Positions 63,246 through 64,000 of a stretch of 64,000 nt of DNA are shown one piece after another. Numbering within the stretch: position 1 is the first letter of the stretch; each line of letters opens with the position of its first letter. Origin of the DNA: Gemmatimonadota bacterium (GTDB taxonomy: Bacteria > Latescibacterota > UBA2968 > GCA-2709665). The notes beneath the pieces were generated by a model. The model was not told the DNA's origin, searched no databases, and saw only the letters and a list, made by a program, of their open reading frames with translations. The position numbers and the translations under genes are program-made. The stretch covers positions 124,001 to 188,000 of the forward strand of contig JAPPFJ010000033.1 of the NCBI GenBank assembly GCA_028877215.1, in the 5' to 3' direction.

Positions 63246-64000
63246 ATGGTACCAACGATATTCGAGACATGCCGACCACGTGCGGATGTACTCGAGGGAA
63301 CGATCACCGAGGCCGACTTTGCGGCCGACCTGGCGCAGGTCATCACCGGCGAGGGGAATGCCGAATATCTGGACCCCGCACGGTTTTTTGCGAACACCTA
63401 TCCGACGCGGGGTTTGAAAAACCTGCTGGAGAATGTTTGCCAGCGGTTGTCAGGTTCGGGGGGTGAAGTCGCATCAATTTTCCGCCTGGATACCTCCTAT
63501 GGCGGCGGTAAAACACACGGGCTGATCGCGTTGTGCCACGCCGCACGTGGTATGGAGGGCGTGACGGATATTGCAGAGTTTGTCGATCCGGATATCTTGC
63601 CGCAGAGCCACGTTCGCGTCGCCGCATTCGACGGTGAAAACGCAGACCCTGCGAACGGTAGAAGAATGAAGGATGGGGTGTTCGCTTACACCCCGTGGGG
63701 CGAGATCGCATTCGCGCTTGCCGGCAAGGATGGCTACGCACGGGTCCGCAAGAGCGACGAGAGTCGGATCGCACCTGGCGCCGAGACCCTCCGTGAACTG
63801 TTCGGTCAGGAACCCGTGCTGATCCTGCTTGATGAGCTGTCGGTTTACCTGCGCAAGGTGCGAAATATTGAAGACGCCCGTTTTCAACTGACTGCGTTCC
63901 TGACTTCGTTGTTCAAGGCGGTCGAAAGCGTTCCCAATGCAGCTCTCGTGTATACGTTGGCAATTGGCAAAGACGGACGGGCGACCGACGCTTACAACGA
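63246..64000 (+). CDS. DUF499 domain ATPase, 3'-truncated by window edge
   Basis: The frame from ATG 63246 stays open to the end of the window, giving 251 N-terminal residues. It opens 'MVPTIFETCRPRADVLEGTI' and has 'FANTYPTRGLKNLL', a P-loop 'DTSYGGGKTHGL' (Gly86-Thr90), 'RVAAFDGENADP' and a Walker B 'VLILLDELSVYL' with Asp196-Glu197. This is the start of the large DUF499 ATPase family, found in gene sets with DUF1156 methyltransferase, DUF3780 and helicases that NCBI labels anti-phage-associated. A GGGAGGG site lies about 10 bases upstream. The partner genes would lie to the right and are not visible, so membership of such a system is inferred. Confidence 0.85.
   Translation, partial: MVPTIFETCRPRADVLEGTITEADFAADLAQVITGEGNAEYLDPARFFANTYPTRGLKNLLENVCQRLSGSGGEVASIFRLDTSYGGGKTHGLIALCHAARGMEGVTDIAEFVDPDILPQSHVRVAAFDGENADPANGRRMKDGVFAYTPWGEIAFALAGKDGYARVRKSDESRIAPGAETLRELFGQEPVLILLDELSVYLRKVRNIEDARFQLTAFLTSLFKAVESVPNAALVYTLAIGKDGRATDAYN

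Overview
The window (about 64 kb, moderately high GC outside one island) looks like chromosomal DNA of an uncultivated, probably Gram-negative bacterium. The gene set fits sponge- or sediment-associated lineages such as Latescibacterota or Poribacteria: a phytanoyl-CoA dioxygenase, amidohydrolase_2, M55 aminopeptidase, CocE-type hydrolase, ceramidase-like hydrolase and several Gfo/Idh/MocA dehydrogenases, plus short dispersed repeats between genes. That placement is inference; the window holds no rRNA or other marker gene. No tRNA, rRNA, CRISPR array, transposase or integrase was seen.

Layout. (1) 1-15.4 kb, plus strand: catabolic and housekeeping enzymes (sugar isomerase fragment, CocE hydrolase, kelch protein, M55 peptidase, propeller protein, phosphoesterase, SixA phosphatase, an enoyl-CoA hydratase/acyl-CoA ligase pair, PhyH, amidohydrolase, PepF, dehydrogenase, aldo/keto reductase). 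(2) 15.6-20.5 kb: a two-gene operon in which a CheY-type receiver domain is fused to glutamate dehydrogenase, followed by a hybrid sensor kinase (membrane sensor, PAS, HisKA, HATPase, two receivers, HPt). This is the most striking item: a phosphorelay that seems to end on a metabolic enzyme. (3) 20.9-26 kb: an AT-richer island with a HicBA pair, three consecutive TIR/deoxyribosyltransferase-like proteins, an acid-free basic 78-residue protein and relics of small antitoxin-like genes, probably a defence island. (4) 26-46 kb, plus strand: a patchwork of short stand-alone genes (HAD hydrolases, phosphatases, three methyltransferases, kinases, GNAT, toxin-antitoxin parts, DUF2442) separated by at least three repeat families, followed by a MacB/FtsX permease and a DUF2157/GDYXXLXY membrane pair. 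(5) 47.9-62.9 kb, minus strand: a closely packed run of dehydrogenases, a propeller protein, M50-like protease, PurO-like IMP cyclohydrolase, serine beta-lactamase fold enzyme, NAD synthetase, ceramidase-like hydrolase, FAD oxidoreductase, aldo/keto reductase and an epimerase. (6) 63.2 kb to the right edge, plus strand: the start of a DUF499 ATPase, a family found in anti-phage gene clusters.

How genes may work together: the REC-GDH/kinase pair would couple a membrane signal to the glutamate/2-oxoglutarate branch point. The TIR-like cluster, the toxin-antitoxin parts and DUF499 suggest at least two separate defence neighbourhoods. The minus-strand oxidoreductase run reads like peripheral catabolism of sugars, polyols or lipids, but no substrate can be fixed from sequence alone.
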